From contig NZ_CP071090.1 of assembly GCF_017301735.1 (NCBI RefSeq), forward strand, positions 3,214,001 through 3,278,000: 64,000 bases of DNA, read 5' to 3'. Below the pieces are notes generated by a model. It had not been told where the DNA came from. It ran no database searches and worked only from the letters and a program-made list of their open reading frames with translations. Both the position numbers and the translations under genes were made by a program. The stretch is from Pyxidicoccus parkwaysis (lineage in GTDB: Bacteria; Myxococcota; Myxococcia; Myxococcales; Myxococcaceae). Below are positions 25,254 to 35,614 of the stretch, one piece after another. Numbering within the stretch: the stretch's first letter is position 1; every line of letters begins with the position of its first letter.

Positions 25254-27269
25254 ATGGATGAACACGGCACGTCCGAGCGCCAGACGGTTGGCGGCAGGTA
25301 CATCCTGGAGCGGCGACTCGCCGGTGGCGGCATGGGCACCATCTGGGTCGCGCTGGATCCGAAGCTCCAGCGTCAGGTGGCGCTGAAGCTGATGGCGTCG
25401 CATTGCGCGCCGACGCCGTTTGCCCGCCAGCAGTTCGAGTGGGAGGCGCAGGCCATTGCCCGCCTCCAGAACCCGCACGTCATCCAGGTCCACGACTGCG
25501 ACCTCTCCGGCGACACGCCTTACATCGTCATGGAGCTGCTCGACGGCGAGGACCTGGAGGCGCTCCTCAACCGCCGCGAGCGGCTGTCGCTGGCCATGGT
25601 GGACCGCATCCTCACGCAGGCGTCGCGCGCGCTGACGGCCGCGCACGCCGCGGGCGTCATCCACCGGGACCTCAAGCCCGCCAACCTCTTCCTCGCCCGC
25701 ACCGCGAGCGGCGAGCTGGTGAAGGTGCTCGACTTCGGGCTCGCGCTCCTCATGTCCGGCGGAGCGGCGAAGCCCCACCCGGAAGAGGAGATGGCGGGCA
25801 CGCCGCGCTACATGAGCCCGGAGCAGCTCCGGGGAATCGAGCCGCGGCTGGACCACCGCTGCGACCTCTGGGCGCTCTGCGTCGTCGCGTACCGCGCGCT
25901 CACCGGGCAGCACCCGTTCTCCCTCGAGGCGCTGCGGCAGATGCGGATGGGCAACGCGCCCCCGGCGCCTCCGCCGCCCTCCAGCATCGTCCCCGAGCTG
26001 GGCGCGGAGGTGGATGCCTTCTTCGCACGCGCGTTGGACCCGGAGCCCTCGAGGCGCTACCAGTCCGCGCACGAGCTGGCCTCGGCCTTCACCTCGCGCG
26101 TGGAGGCGGGCCGGCCGTCGCGCCCCGCGAAGGTGCTGGTGGTGGACGACGAGCCGGACATCGTCGTGCTGATGGAGCAGAGCTTCCGCAAGCAGATCCG
26201 CCGCTCCGTCTACCAGTTCCTCTTCGCCGCGGACGGCGAGGAGGCGCTGGAGCAGATGCGCCAGCACCCCGACGTCCAGGTCGTCCTCTGCGACATCAAC
26301 ATGCCGCGCATGGACGGGCTCACCTTCCTGTCGCGCGTGGGCGAGGTCAGTTCATTGACTCGCGTGGTCATCGTCTCGGCGTACGGCGACATGAACAACA
26401 TCCGCACGGCGATGAACCGCGGTGCGTATGACTTCATCACCAAGCCCATCGACTTCCCGGACCTGGAGACGACGCTCGTCAAGACGCTGAAGCACGTGCG
26501 CGAGCTGCGCAGCACCATCCGCTCCACGGAGGAGAACGGCCTGCTGCGCATGTTCGTCCCCGGCGGCGTGCTGGAGCGCCTGCCTCCGCTCCTGCAGGGC
26601 TCGGACGCGCTCGCGGGTGAGCGCGTGGAGGGCACGGTGGTGTTCATCGACGTGGACGCCTTCACGCCCGTGCTCCACCAGGAGGCGCCTGCGGAGTCGC
26701 TGCGCCGGCTCAACGCCAACTTCGAGGCCATCGTCCCCGAGGTGCTGTCGCACGGCGGCACGGTGGACAAGTTCGTCGGCGACGCCGTCATGGCCGTCTT
26801 CCGGGGCCCGGGCCATGTGGACCGCGCGCAGGAGGCCTGCCTCGCCATCCGTCGGCAGCTCGGCACGCTCGCGGACCGGGGAGGCGAGCGCGCCCCGTAT
26901 GCCCATGGCGTCTGCATCGGCCTGGACTCGGGAGAGCTGGTGTCCGGCAGCGTGGGCGCCAAGGCCTCCGGCCGGCTGGACTTCACGGTGCTGGGCGAGG
27001 TGGTGAATACCGCTTCCAGGCTCGCCGCCCGCGCCGAGCGGGGCCAGGTGCTGCTCAGCGCCCGCGCCCGCGAGCTGTCGCAGGTGCCCTTCGAGTACAC
27101 CTCGCTGGGAGAGCAGGCGCTGCCCGGGGCGGGGCAGGTGTCAGTCTTCGAGCTGGTGCGCCGCGAGGGGGAGACCCGCGTGGCCCCGAACGAGCCCACG
27201 CCCTTCGTGCCGTCCCAGCCCCGCGAGGAGCAGGGGCCGGCGGTGCTGGTGGCCGGGCCCTCGCGCTAG
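25254..27269 (+). CDS. Ser/Thr kinase - receiver - class III nucleotide cyclase fusion
   Basis: The product of 671 residues (start ATG 25254 with GAGG 8 bases upstream; ATG 25233 is possible) joins three signalling modules. Kinase (about 13-275): Gly loop LAGGGMG, Lys45, HRDLKPANLF at 137, DFG at 160, all intact. Receiver (about 290-410): DDEPD and phospho-acceptor Asp347 in CDINMP, with the KP motif. Class III cyclase (about 465-640): metal aspartates Asp466 in FIDVDAFT and Asp510 in GDAVMAVF. There is no membrane segment. Such fusions let phosphorylation steer cAMP or cGMP synthesis. No histidine kinase is adjacent to feed the receiver. It converges on the chaperone gene, 20 bases apart. 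Confidence 0.95.
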   Translation: MDEHGTSERQTVGGRYILERRLAGGGMGTIWVALDPKLQRQVALKLMASHCAPTPFARQQFEWEAQAIARLQNPHVIQVHDCDLSGDTPYIVMELLDGEDLEALLNRRERLSLAMVDRILTQASRALTAAHAAGVIHRDLKPANLFLARTASGELVKVLDFGLALLMSGGAAKPHPEEEMAGTPRYMSPEQLRGIEPRLDHRCDLWALCVVAYRALTGQHPFSLEALRQMRMGNAPPAPPPPSSIVPELGAEVDAFFARALDPEPSRRYQSAHELASAFTSRVEAGRPSRPAKVLVVDDEPDIVVLMEQSFRKQIRRSVYQFLFAADGEEALEQMRQHPDVQVVLCDINMPRMDGLTFLSRVGEVSSLTRVVIVSAYGDMNNIRTAMNRGAYDFITKPIDFPDLETTLVKTLKHVRELRSTIRSTEENGLLRMFVPGGVLERLPPLLQGSDALAGERVEGTVVFIDVDAFTPVLHQEAPAESLRRLNANFEAIVPEVLSHGGTVDKFVGDAVMAVFRGPGHVDRAQEACLAIRRQLGTLADRGGERAPYAHGVCIGLDSGELVSGSVGAKASGRLDFTVLGEVVNTASRLAARAERGQVLLSARARELSQVPFEYTSLGEQALPGAGQVSVFELVRREGETRVAPNEPTPFVPSQPREEQGPAVLVAGPSR

Positions 27270-27289
27270 CGCCGCGGCCCCCCGCGCGT

Positions 27290-28810
27290 TCAGCTCTGCG
27301 TCACGCGCACCGTGGTCTTCATCTCCCGGCCGGTGACGGGGTCCCTCGCGCGCATGGTGAGGATGCCTTCCACGCTCACGTCGAAGGTGATCTCCACCTG
27401 CACGCCGCCGGCGCGGGCCTGCTGGATGCCGGAGAAGGTGAACTCGCCGAGCATGTCGTTGCGCGCCACCATGTCGTGGTCGCCCTGGAAGATGCGCATG
27501 GCCAGCTCGGTCTGGTTGTCCATGCTGGTGGTGGCCAGCAACTGCTTCGCGTTGGGGATGGGCGCGTTGCGCGGGAAGACGACGTGGAACGCGCCGCCCG
27601 CCTTCTCCAGGCCAATGGCCATGGGAATCACGTCCAGCAGCTGGATGCGCAGGTTGGTGTCGTCCTGCAGCGAGTGCGCGTAGAGCGCCGCGCCGATGGC
27701 GACGGCCTCGTCCGGGTGCACGCCTTTGCTGGGCGGCTTGCCGAAGAACTTCGTGAGCCGGTCCTGGACGACGGGCATGCGCGTCTGCCCGCCCACCAGC
27801 ATCACCTCGTCCACGTCCTTGGTGGACAGCCCCGAGTCCACCAGCACGCGCGCCACCATCTGCAGCGTGCGGTCCACGAGCTGGTTGGTGAGCTGCTCCA
27901 GCATCTTCCGCGTGAACTTCATCTCGATGTTCAGGGGCTGGCCCTGGGACGTCATCGTGATGAAGGGGATGTTGAAGGGCACTTCCTCGCGCGCGGAGAG
28001 GTCAATCTTCGTGCGCTCGGCCAGGTCCTTGATGCGCTGCATGGCCACCGGGTCCGTGGCCAGGTCGATGCCCGTCTTCGCCGCGAAGTCCTTGAGGACG
28101 TGGTGGATGATGGCGTTGTCGAAGTCGATGCCGCCCAGGAAGACGTCGCCGCCGGTGGCCTTCACCTCGAAGACGCGGTCGCGAATCTCGATGATGGACA
28201 CGTCGAACGTGCCGCCGCCGAGGTCGTAGATGACGACCTTCTCCTTGAGCCCCTTGCCCACGCCGTACGCGAGCGCCGCGGCGGTGGGCTCGTTGATGAT
28301 GCGCACCACCTCCAGGTCGATGAGCTTCCCCGCGTCCTTCACCGACTGGCGCTGCCTGTCGTTGAAGTAGGCGGGGACGGTCACCACCGCCCGCTTGATG
28401 GGCATCTTCAGGTAGTTGGAGGCGACCTCGCGGATCTTCGCGAGAATCTTCGCGCTGATCTCCTGGAGGGTGAACTCCTTCTTGCCCACATCCAGGGCGA
28501 CGTCGTTCTTCTTGCCGGGGCGCAGGTTGTACGCCACGACCTTCTTCATCGTCTCGACGACGTCGCTGTTGAAGGGCCGGCCCACCAGGCGCTTCGCGCC
28601 GTAGACGGTGTTGCGCGGGTTGAGCTGCCACTGGCGCTTGGCCTCGTAGCCGATGAGCTCGTTCCCCTTGTCGTCGATGGCGAAGATGGAGGGGATGGTG
28701 TACTCGCCCCCCTTGTAGGGGATGAGCTTCACGTTCCCACTGTCCTCGACAATGGCCGCGCACGAGTTCGTCGTGCCGAGGTCGATGCCGATGATGGGCT
28801 CCTTGTGCAT
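27290..28810 (-). CDS. DnaK-like Hsp70 chaperone lacking the C-terminal lid
   Basis: The ATPase domain is complete: GIDLGTTNSCAA at the start, DLGGGTFDVS, GGDVFLGGIDFD and LVGGQTRMP. The beta-sandwich substrate domain follows (about 385-500). The protein stops at 506 residues, right after the substrate sandwich, whereas DnaK is about 610-640 with a helical lid and tail. The stop is followed by ordinary sequence and the codon bias is intact, so this looks like a natural short paralogue, not a frameshift. No grpE or dnaJ is nearby. It diverges from prkA across a region with tandem 12-base repeats. Myxobacteria carry several Hsp70 paralogues, including ones tied to motility, but this copy's role is unknown. 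Confidence 0.94.
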   Translation of the reverse strand: MHKEPIIGIDLGTTNSCAAIVEDSGNVKLIPYKGGEYTIPSIFAIDDKGNELIGYEAKRQWQLNPRNTVYGAKRLVGRPFNSDVVETMKKVVAYNLRPGKKNDVALDVGKKEFTLQEISAKILAKIREVASNYLKMPIKRAVVTVPAYFNDRQRQSVKDAGKLIDLEVVRIINEPTAAALAYGVGKGLKEKVVIYDLGGGTFDVSIIEIRDRVFEVKATGGDVFLGGIDFDNAIIHHVLKDFAAKTGIDLATDPVAMQRIKDLAERTKIDLSAREEVPFNIPFITMTSQGQPLNIEMKFTRKMLEQLTNQLVDRTLQMVARVLVDSGLSTKDVDEVMLVGGQTRMPVVQDRLTKFFGKPPSKGVHPDEAVAIGAALYAHSLQDDTNLRIQLLDVIPMAIGLEKAGGAFHVVFPRNAPIPNAKQLLATTSMDNQTELAMRIFQGDHDMVARNDMLGEFTFSGIQQARAGGVQVEITFDVSVEGILTMRARDPVTGREMKTTVRVTQS

Positions 28811-28879
28811 CGTGCTTGGACTCCGGGGTGGGGGGCGCCGCGGGGTTGAAGGACTGAACGGTATCTCACCGCGAACACC

Positions 28880-28903
28880 TGCGCGAGTATGTGCGCGAGT
28901 ATG
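28880..28903. repeat. Tandem 12-base direct repeat between dnaK-like gene and prkA
   Basis: TGCGCGAGTATG occurs twice back to back (28880-28891, 28892-28903), about 70 bases upstream of the chaperone start and 200 upstream of prkA. Position and spacing fit a binding site for a regulator of the divergent genes; no CIRCE element is present. Confidence 0.6.
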
Positions 28904-29100
28904 CTTGCATCCAGGCTCCCTGCTCCCCCGGGTGGGAGGCAGGGCCCCTCGCCAGGGTGGACCGCGCGGCCCCGAACAGACACCTTGGCGGGGGCTGGAC
29001 ATCCGCATGGCTGGCGGAAAAGTTCGCAAGCATGACGGGGCCGTGCGGCCGTCCGGCGCCATGGCTAGATCGAACTGACTCGTACCGAGGAGAGACACCC

Positions 29101-31347
29101 GTGGACGCGAAGGGCTTTCTGCAGGAAGTGGGCGCGCAGGTGAACGCCGACTTCGTCAAGAACCGGTCGATCCTGTCCTTCGAGGAATATCTCTCCCTCT
29201 TCTTCAACGACCCGAAGGGCCAGGCGCGCAATGCCGCCCAGTACCTGCGGGACGTGATGGACCACTTCGGCACGGAGACGGTGCCGCACCCCACCGGCAC
29301 CATCCGCCGCTTCAAGGTGTTCGACGCCCCCTCGGGCGACCGGGACGGCAGGGTGGCCGGCCAGGAGGAGGTGCAGAACTCCATCTACCGGCTGCTCGGC
29401 AACTTCGTCCGCGCCGGCCGCATCAACAAGCTCATCCTTCTGCACGGCCCCAACGGCAGCGCCAAGTCCACGCTGGTCAACGCCCTCAAGGAGGGCATGG
29501 AGGCGTACTCGCGGCTGCCGCAGGGCGCGCTCTACCGCATCGCCTGGGTGTTCCCGTCCGAGAAGCTCATCAAGGGCTCCATCGGCTTCGGCGAGCGCGA
29601 CATCACCCAGGGCGAGGTGGCGTCCTTCGCGCACCTGGAGTCGGAGGCCATCGACCTGCGCATGCCGTGTGAGCTGAGGGACCACCCGCTCTTCGCCGTG
29701 CCGCCGGGCGAGCGCAAGAAGCTCTTGGAGACCGCCCTCAAGAAGAAGGGGCTGGGCAACGGGGACGGGGAGACGGGCGACTTCATCCTCTCCGACTACC
29801 TGCGCGAGGGCGGGCTGTGCTCCAAGTGCCGGAGCATCTACACCGCGCTGCTCAACTCGTACGGCGGGGACTGGCTCAAGGTGATGCGCCACGTCCAGGT
29901 GGAGCGCTTCTACGTCTCGCGCCGCTACCAGGTGGGCACGGTGACGGTGGAGCCGCAGATGAGCGTGGACGCCATGGTCCAGCAGATCACCGCGGACCGC
30001 ACCCAGCTCAACGTGCCCGCCCCCCTGCACAGCACGGTGCTCTACGAGCCCCACGGGCCGCTCATCCACGCCAACCGCGGCCTCATCGAGTACGCGGACC
30101 TGCTCAAGCGGCCGCTCGAGGCCTTCAAGTACCTGCTCGGCTTCAGCGAGACGGGCGAGGTGCCGCTGGAGCCCTTCGTCCTCCAGCTGGACGAGGTGCT
30201 CATCGCCTCCGCCAACGAGAAGCACCTGGGCGCCTTCAAGGAGCTGCCGGACTTCGCGTCCTTCAAGGGCCGCATCGAGCTGGTCCGCGTGCCGTACCTG
30301 CGCCGCTACAAGACGGAGCAGCAGATCTACGACGCGCAGATCACCTCCACCACGGTGGGCAAGCACGTGGCGCCGCACGCCACGGAGGTCGCCGCCATGT
30401 GGGCCGTGCTCACGCGCCTCAAGAAGCCCATCCCGGACCGCTACCCCAATGACGTGAAGGAGCTCATCGACCACGTCTCTCCGGTGGAGAAGCTGCACCT
30501 CTACGAGGAGGGGGCCCCGCCGGACCGGCTGAGCCTGGCCAACACCAAGGAGCTCAAGAAGCTGCGCGAGGACCTCTTCACCGAGTCGGACGCGTACCCC
30601 AACTACGAGGGCCGCTCGGGCGCCAGCGCGCGTGAAATCAAGACGGCGCTGTTCAACGCCGCGCAGAACCCCGACTACAAGTGCCTCAACGCGCTGGCCG
30701 TGCTGGAGGAGCTGCACGCCATCTGCAAGGACAAGAGCGTCTACGAGTTCCTCCTCCAGGAGGTGGTGGACGGCTACCACGACCACGAGGCCTTCGTGCG
30801 CGTGGCCGAGACCGAGTACCTGGACCGCGTGGACACCGAGGTCCGCGAGTCCATGGGCCTCGTGTCGGAAGGGCAGTACCGCGAGCTGGTGGAGCGCTAC
30901 ATCCAGAGCGTCAGCCACTGGGTGCGCGGCGAGAAGATGCGCAACCGCATCACCGGGGAGATGGAGAAGCCGGACGAGAACCGCATGGCGGAGGTAGAGG
31001 CCATCGTCATGCCCAAGGGCGAGCAGGCCGCCGAGTTCCGCCGCGGCCTCATCTCCGCCATCGGCGCGCACCGGCTCGACAACCCGGACCTGGAGATGGA
31101 CTACCCGCGCATCTTCCCGGACATGTTCCGGCGTCTGCGAGACCACTACTTCGAGGAGCGCAAGCGGGTGCTGCGCAAGAACAAGGAGAACGTCCTCAAG
31201 TACCTCTCCGAGGACCGCAACCAGCTCACCCCGCGCGAGCAGACACAGGTGCAGAGCACGCTCAAGACGATGTCCGAGCGCTACGGCTACTGCGAGAGCT
31301 GCGCGAAGGACGCCATCCTGTTCCTGATGAAGAAGCGCTACGGGTGA
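29101..31347 (+). CDS. prkA: PrkA-type serine protein kinase (AAA fold)
   Basis: The 748-residue product matches the PrkA/YeaG family, which combines an AAA-type ATPase fold with a C-terminal kinase-related domain and is linked to stress and starvation responses. Walker A is LLHGPNGSAKST near residue 120. The C-terminal half contains CESCAKD at the very end. It is about 100 residues longer than E. coli YeaG. GTG 29101 is chosen because CGAGGAGAG lies just upstream; the longer frame lacks such a site. The usual partners of this system, a DUF444 (YeaH) protein and SpoVR (YcgB), are absent from the neighbourhood: upstream is a divergent Hsp70 and downstream a protease. Confidence 0.95.
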   Translation: MDAKGFLQEVGAQVNADFVKNRSILSFEEYLSLFFNDPKGQARNAAQYLRDVMDHFGTETVPHPTGTIRRFKVFDAPSGDRDGRVAGQEEVQNSIYRLLGNFVRAGRINKLILLHGPNGSAKSTLVNALKEGMEAYSRLPQGALYRIAWVFPSEKLIKGSIGFGERDITQGEVASFAHLESEAIDLRMPCELRDHPLFAVPPGERKKLLETALKKKGLGNGDGETGDFILSDYLREGGLCSKCRSIYTALLNSYGGDWLKVMRHVQVERFYVSRRYQVGTVTVEPQMSVDAMVQQITADRTQLNVPAPLHSTVLYEPHGPLIHANRGLIEYADLLKRPLEAFKYLLGFSETGEVPLEPFVLQLDEVLIASANEKHLGAFKELPDFASFKGRIELVRVPYLRRYKTEQQIYDAQITSTTVGKHVAPHATEVAAMWAVLTRLKKPIPDRYPNDVKELIDHVSPVEKLHLYEEGAPPDRLSLANTKELKKLREDLFTESDAYPNYEGRSGASAREIKTALFNAAQNPDYKCLNALAVLEELHAICKDKSVYEFLLQEVVDGYHDHEAFVRVAETEYLDRVDTEVRESMGLVSEGQYRELVERYIQSVSHWVRGEKMRNRITGEMEKPDENRMAEVEAIVMPKGEQAAEFRRGLISAIGAHRLDNPDLEMDYPRIFPDMFRRLRDHYFEERKRVLRKNKENVLKYLSEDRNQLTPREQTQVQSTLKTMSERYGYCESCAKDAILFLMKKRYG

Positions 31348-31488
31348 GACACGCCCGAGTCTGAGCGGGCAGGCTGCCGGGGCCATGCCGGACGCCTGCT
31401 TCCAATGCCGGCGGGAGCCCGGGATGATTCGGGCTGCAAGTGGGTTGAAGTTACTGCAGCGCAGCCGTTCCCCCCAGCCGGAGAGTCG

Positions 31489-32364
31489 ATGAGCCGCTTC
31501 TTCCCGGGCGTTTCCGCCCTGCTCGCCCTCGTGTCTTGCGCCAGTGCTCCCTCGCAGCAGGCCGCCGTCGCTTCCGCGTCCGAGGCGGCTCCTGTCCTGG
31601 AGCGCGTCGTGAAGGCCGAGGCCCCGCGTCCCACTCGCAAGGAGCAGGTGCGGCGCATCCTCCCGCACAACGTGCGCTTGCAGATTCTGGAGGACGGCCG
31701 GACGCGGAGCACGGCGTCGGGCGTGGTGGTGGGCTCGGAGCGGGACGAGCAGGGTGGGGCGGTGGCGTGGGTCGTCACCAACGCGCACGCGGTGGAGATG
31801 GGGCACCTGAAGGCCCCCGTGCTACGGGTGATGGTGGACCGCCGGGGCGACGTGCTGGAGCGCACGGCCGAGGTGGTGGCGAAGGGGCAGGTGCCGGACC
31901 TGGACCTCGCGCTGCTCCGCGTGCCGGGCCTGGAGTTGCCCGCGGCGGAGTTGGCGGACGACGCGGAGCTGGAGTTGGGTGAGGACGTGGTGGTGGCGGC
32001 CTCGCCGTTCGGCCGCGCGCTGTCCCTGTCCGGCGGCATGCTGTCCCAGGTGGAGTGGGACCGGGAGACGAAGCGCCCGCACATGGTGAAGACGGACGCG
32101 CCCATCGGCTACGGCGCGTCGGGCGGCGGCATCTTCAGCCTGGAGACAGGGCGCCTTTTGGCCATCGTCGAGGGCTACCGCACCGCGAAGGTGGACTTCG
32201 CCGTGCAGGAGCAGAGCTACAGCTTCGACGTGCCCATGCCCGGCGAGACGTTCGCCGCACCCAGCGCGAAGGTGCGCCAGTTCCTCCAGTCGAATGGCTT
32301 CGCGCGCCTCCTGAAGCACGCGGCCCCCACCGAGGGCGGCGTGGCGCAGGCGGCTGGCCGTTAG
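31489..32364 (+). CDS. Lipoprotein trypsin-like serine protease
   Basis: The 291-residue product starts at ATG 31489 after a GGAGAG site. The lipobox is LALVSC (Cys17). A serine protease domain of the trypsin/HtrA kind follows with a complete triad: His100 in TNAHAV, Asp139 in DLDLALL and Ser211 in GASGGG. No PDZ domain is present, so it is a minimal, membrane-anchored relative of DegP/HtrA. It follows prkA by 141 bases and may or may not share a transcript. Its substrate is unknown. Confidence 0.9.
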   Translation: MSRFFPGVSALLALVSCASAPSQQAAVASASEAAPVLERVVKAEAPRPTRKEQVRRILPHNVRLQILEDGRTRSTASGVVVGSERDEQGGAVAWVVTNAHAVEMGHLKAPVLRVMVDRRGDVLERTAEVVAKGQVPDLDLALLRVPGLELPAAELADDAELELGEDVVVAASPFGRALSLSGGMLSQVEWDRETKRPHMVKTDAPIGYGASGGGIFSLETGRLLAIVEGYRTAKVDFAVQEQSYSFDVPMPGETFAAPSAKVRQFLQSNGFARLLKHAAPTEGGVAQAAGR

Positions 32365-32450
32365 CCGGCGCACACGGACGGATCCGCGAGGCGGGAGGAT
32401 TTCTGGACGCGTAGATGGGCCAGGGTACATCCCGGCCCTGGAGGTGGCGC

Positions 32451-32903
32451 ATGTCCGGACGCGTTTCGTGGGATCAGTACTTCATGGACATCGCGAAGCA
32501 GGTGGCCACGCGGGCCACGTGTGATCGCAAGCACGTGGGCGCCGTCATCGTGCGCGGCAGGACGATTCTTTCCACGGGCTACAACGGCTCCATCCGCGGC
32601 CTGCCGCACTGCGATGACGTGGGCCACATGATGGAGAACGGCCACTGCGTGGCCACCGTCCACGCCGAGGCCAACGCCATCATCCAGGCGGCCACCAACG
32701 GCGTCGGCATCGAGGGCGGCACCATCTACACGACGGCGAGTCCCTGCTGGCCGTGCTTCAAGCTGATCGCCAACGCGGGCCTCGTGCGCATCGTCTTCGG
32801 CGAGTTCTACAGAGATCCCCGCATCTTCGAGTTCGCCGCCCGGCTGAAGCTCGAGCTCGTCGGCCTGGGTGAGGGCGCTCGCCCCCCGGCGACGACGACC
32901 TGA
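32451..32903 (+). CDS. Deoxycytidylate (dCMP) deaminase family protein
   Basis: At 150 residues this is a typical dCMP/cytidine deaminase fold. Zinc and catalytic residues are present: HAE at 71-73 and PCWPC with Cys99 and Cys102. The N-terminus (WDQYFMDIAKQVATRATC) is characteristic of dCMP deaminases and ComEB, which make dUMP for thymidylate synthesis. ATG 32451 is preceded by GGAGG; an upstream ATG at 32415 lacks a site. It stands alone ahead of a hairpin. Confidence 0.92.
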   Translation: MSGRVSWDQYFMDIAKQVATRATCDRKHVGAVIVRGRTILSTGYNGSIRGLPHCDDVGHMMENGHCVATVHAEANAIIQAATNGVGIEGGTIYTTASPCWPCFKLIANAGLVRIVFGEFYRDPRIFEFAARLKLELVGLGEGARPPATTT

Positions 32904-32985
32904 TTCACGCCTTCGTCCGCTGCCTGACACCGGAAACGTCGCGATGATCGCGCGGCGAGCCGGAATCGTCGTCTGACGGACACTC

Positions 32986-33010
32986 GGGAGCCCACTCAAG
33001 TGGGCGTCCC
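32986..33010 (+). terminator. Hairpin downstream of the deaminase gene
   Basis: GCCCACT (32990-32996) pairs perfectly with AGTGGGC (32999-33005) and GGGA/TCCC extends the stem around one bulged base. There is no T tract, so it may be a processing or weak termination structure. Confidence 0.4.
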
Positions 33011-33021
33011 GCCACGGGAAT

Positions 33022-33083
33022 TTGCCGAATCCGGCAAGAATTACCGACCCAGGGTTGACGTTCCGGAAGGGGCTCCCTAACTC
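33022..33083 (+). promoter_or_regulatory. Palindrome and possible promoter of the two-component pair
   Basis: The palindrome TTGCCG-AATC-CGGCAA (33022-33037), flanked by AATT on both sides, precedes TTGACG (33055-33060), a 17-base spacer and TAACTC (33078-33083). The -35 is good and the -10 poor. The arrangement suggests an operator just upstream of a promoter for the genes at 33140 and 33894. Confidence 0.4.
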
Positions 33084-33139
33084 TTGGCACCGGTGAGGGT
33101 GGCGGGCAGGAAGGTTGGCAAAATCCCGAGGAGTTTCCG

Positions 33140-33817
33140 TTGGTTAGCTCGACGGCTGTGTCCAATACCGCACCCTCTGTCCAGGAGCCGGCGGACCCCA
33201 TGGTGGGCGCGGTCCGCTACGGCGCCGTTCCCACGCTGATGGACAGCCTGATGCATGACGTGCGCAATCCGCTGAACGCGCTCGCCATCCACCTGGAGGT
33301 GCTGGCCGAGAAGCTGAAGGCGGAGACGGGCCAGGTGCCGCCGTCGCAGGAGAAGAACCTCAAGGCCATGCGTGATCAGATCCAGCGCGTGGACGGCATC
33401 CTGAAGCTGTTCTCCGAGTTCGTGGTCCACCGCGGCGCGACGCCGGGCGAGGCGGACCTGTCGGAGGCCGCGACGCGCGCCTTGGGCGTGCTGGGCCACG
33501 AGGGCCGCAAGCGCCGCGTGCAGGTGCAGTCCGCGGTGGAGGCCGGAGTGCGGGTGCGGCTGCCGGACACGTCCGAGGTGGGCTTCTTCCTCGTGCAGGC
33601 CCTGATGCGCGCCTTCCGCCGCGCGGAAGGGGGCGGGTCGGTGAAGGTGCTGGTGCGAGCGGACGGTGCTTCCGCGGTGCTGGAGGTGGAGGACTCGGGC
33701 GGCACGTCCGAGCTGTCGCCGGAGGTGGTGGCCGCCCTGGAATTGCGCTGCGCGCAATTGGGCGTGGAGCCGCACATCCGCGCCGGACACTGCCGGCTGG
33801 TCTTCCCCCGGGCATGA
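33140..33817 (+). CDS. Histidine-kinase-like protein with degenerate ATP-binding half
   Basis: A TTG at 33140 with GAGGAG six bases upstream gives 225 residues. Residues 32-100 form a dimerisation/phosphoacceptor helix pair with His39 in MHDVRNPLNAL, a good H box. The rest is the size of an ATPase domain, but the N box has no asparagine (the region reads FFLVQALMRAFRRAEGG) and the DxGxG box reads DSGGT. It may therefore accept or pass phosphate without making it, or work as a scaffold. No sensor or membrane segment is present. It lies 76 bases before an NtrC-type regulator, its probable partner. Confidence 0.85.
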   Translation: MVSSTAVSNTAPSVQEPADPMVGAVRYGAVPTLMDSLMHDVRNPLNALAIHLEVLAEKLKAETGQVPPSQEKNLKAMRDQIQRVDGILKLFSEFVVHRGATPGEADLSEAATRALGVLGHEGRKRRVQVQSAVEAGVRVRLPDTSEVGFFLVQALMRAFRRAEGGGSVKVLVRADGASAVLEVEDSGGTSELSPEVVAALELRCAQLGVEPHIRAGHCRLVFPRA

Positions 33818-33893
33818 GCTTTCGTCCGCGGAGCCTGGCTCCTGTCGGACTCTGACAACTTCGCGTCACGACGCAGTACGGGAGGTCTTCATC

Positions 33894-35339
<1,446 letters not shown>

Positions 35340-35614
35340 CCTGACGGGTAGGAAATCCCCTCCGGATTCCGCAAGCTTGGCAGGGCTCGGAGGGGGCTCG
35401 AAAGGTGAGCCCGTCGAGGGCCCTTCCAGCCTCGAAACCCCGCGTCAATTCTTGACTTTTGACCTCCGGGCGGGGGATTCTGCGGTAATCTCCCACCCAC
35501 AGGGAGGGCCCGGCCGCATGAGTCGACGCACCGGGCCACTCCGACGCCTTCTTCTGGGCCGTCATGAGTGCGCATCAGGTGCCGCCGGGGGGGCACAAGG
35601 AAGGCCACAACCCA

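Noticed and set aside
33084-33105. TGGCAC near 33087 as a possible sigma-54 promoter for the two-component genes
   Set aside because: No TTGC at the -12 position with the required spacing.
35452-35475. TTGACT upstream of the ArsA-like gene
   Set aside because: The -35 is fair but the -10 (GATTCT, 18-base spacer) is too poor to call a promoter; mentioned only with the gene.
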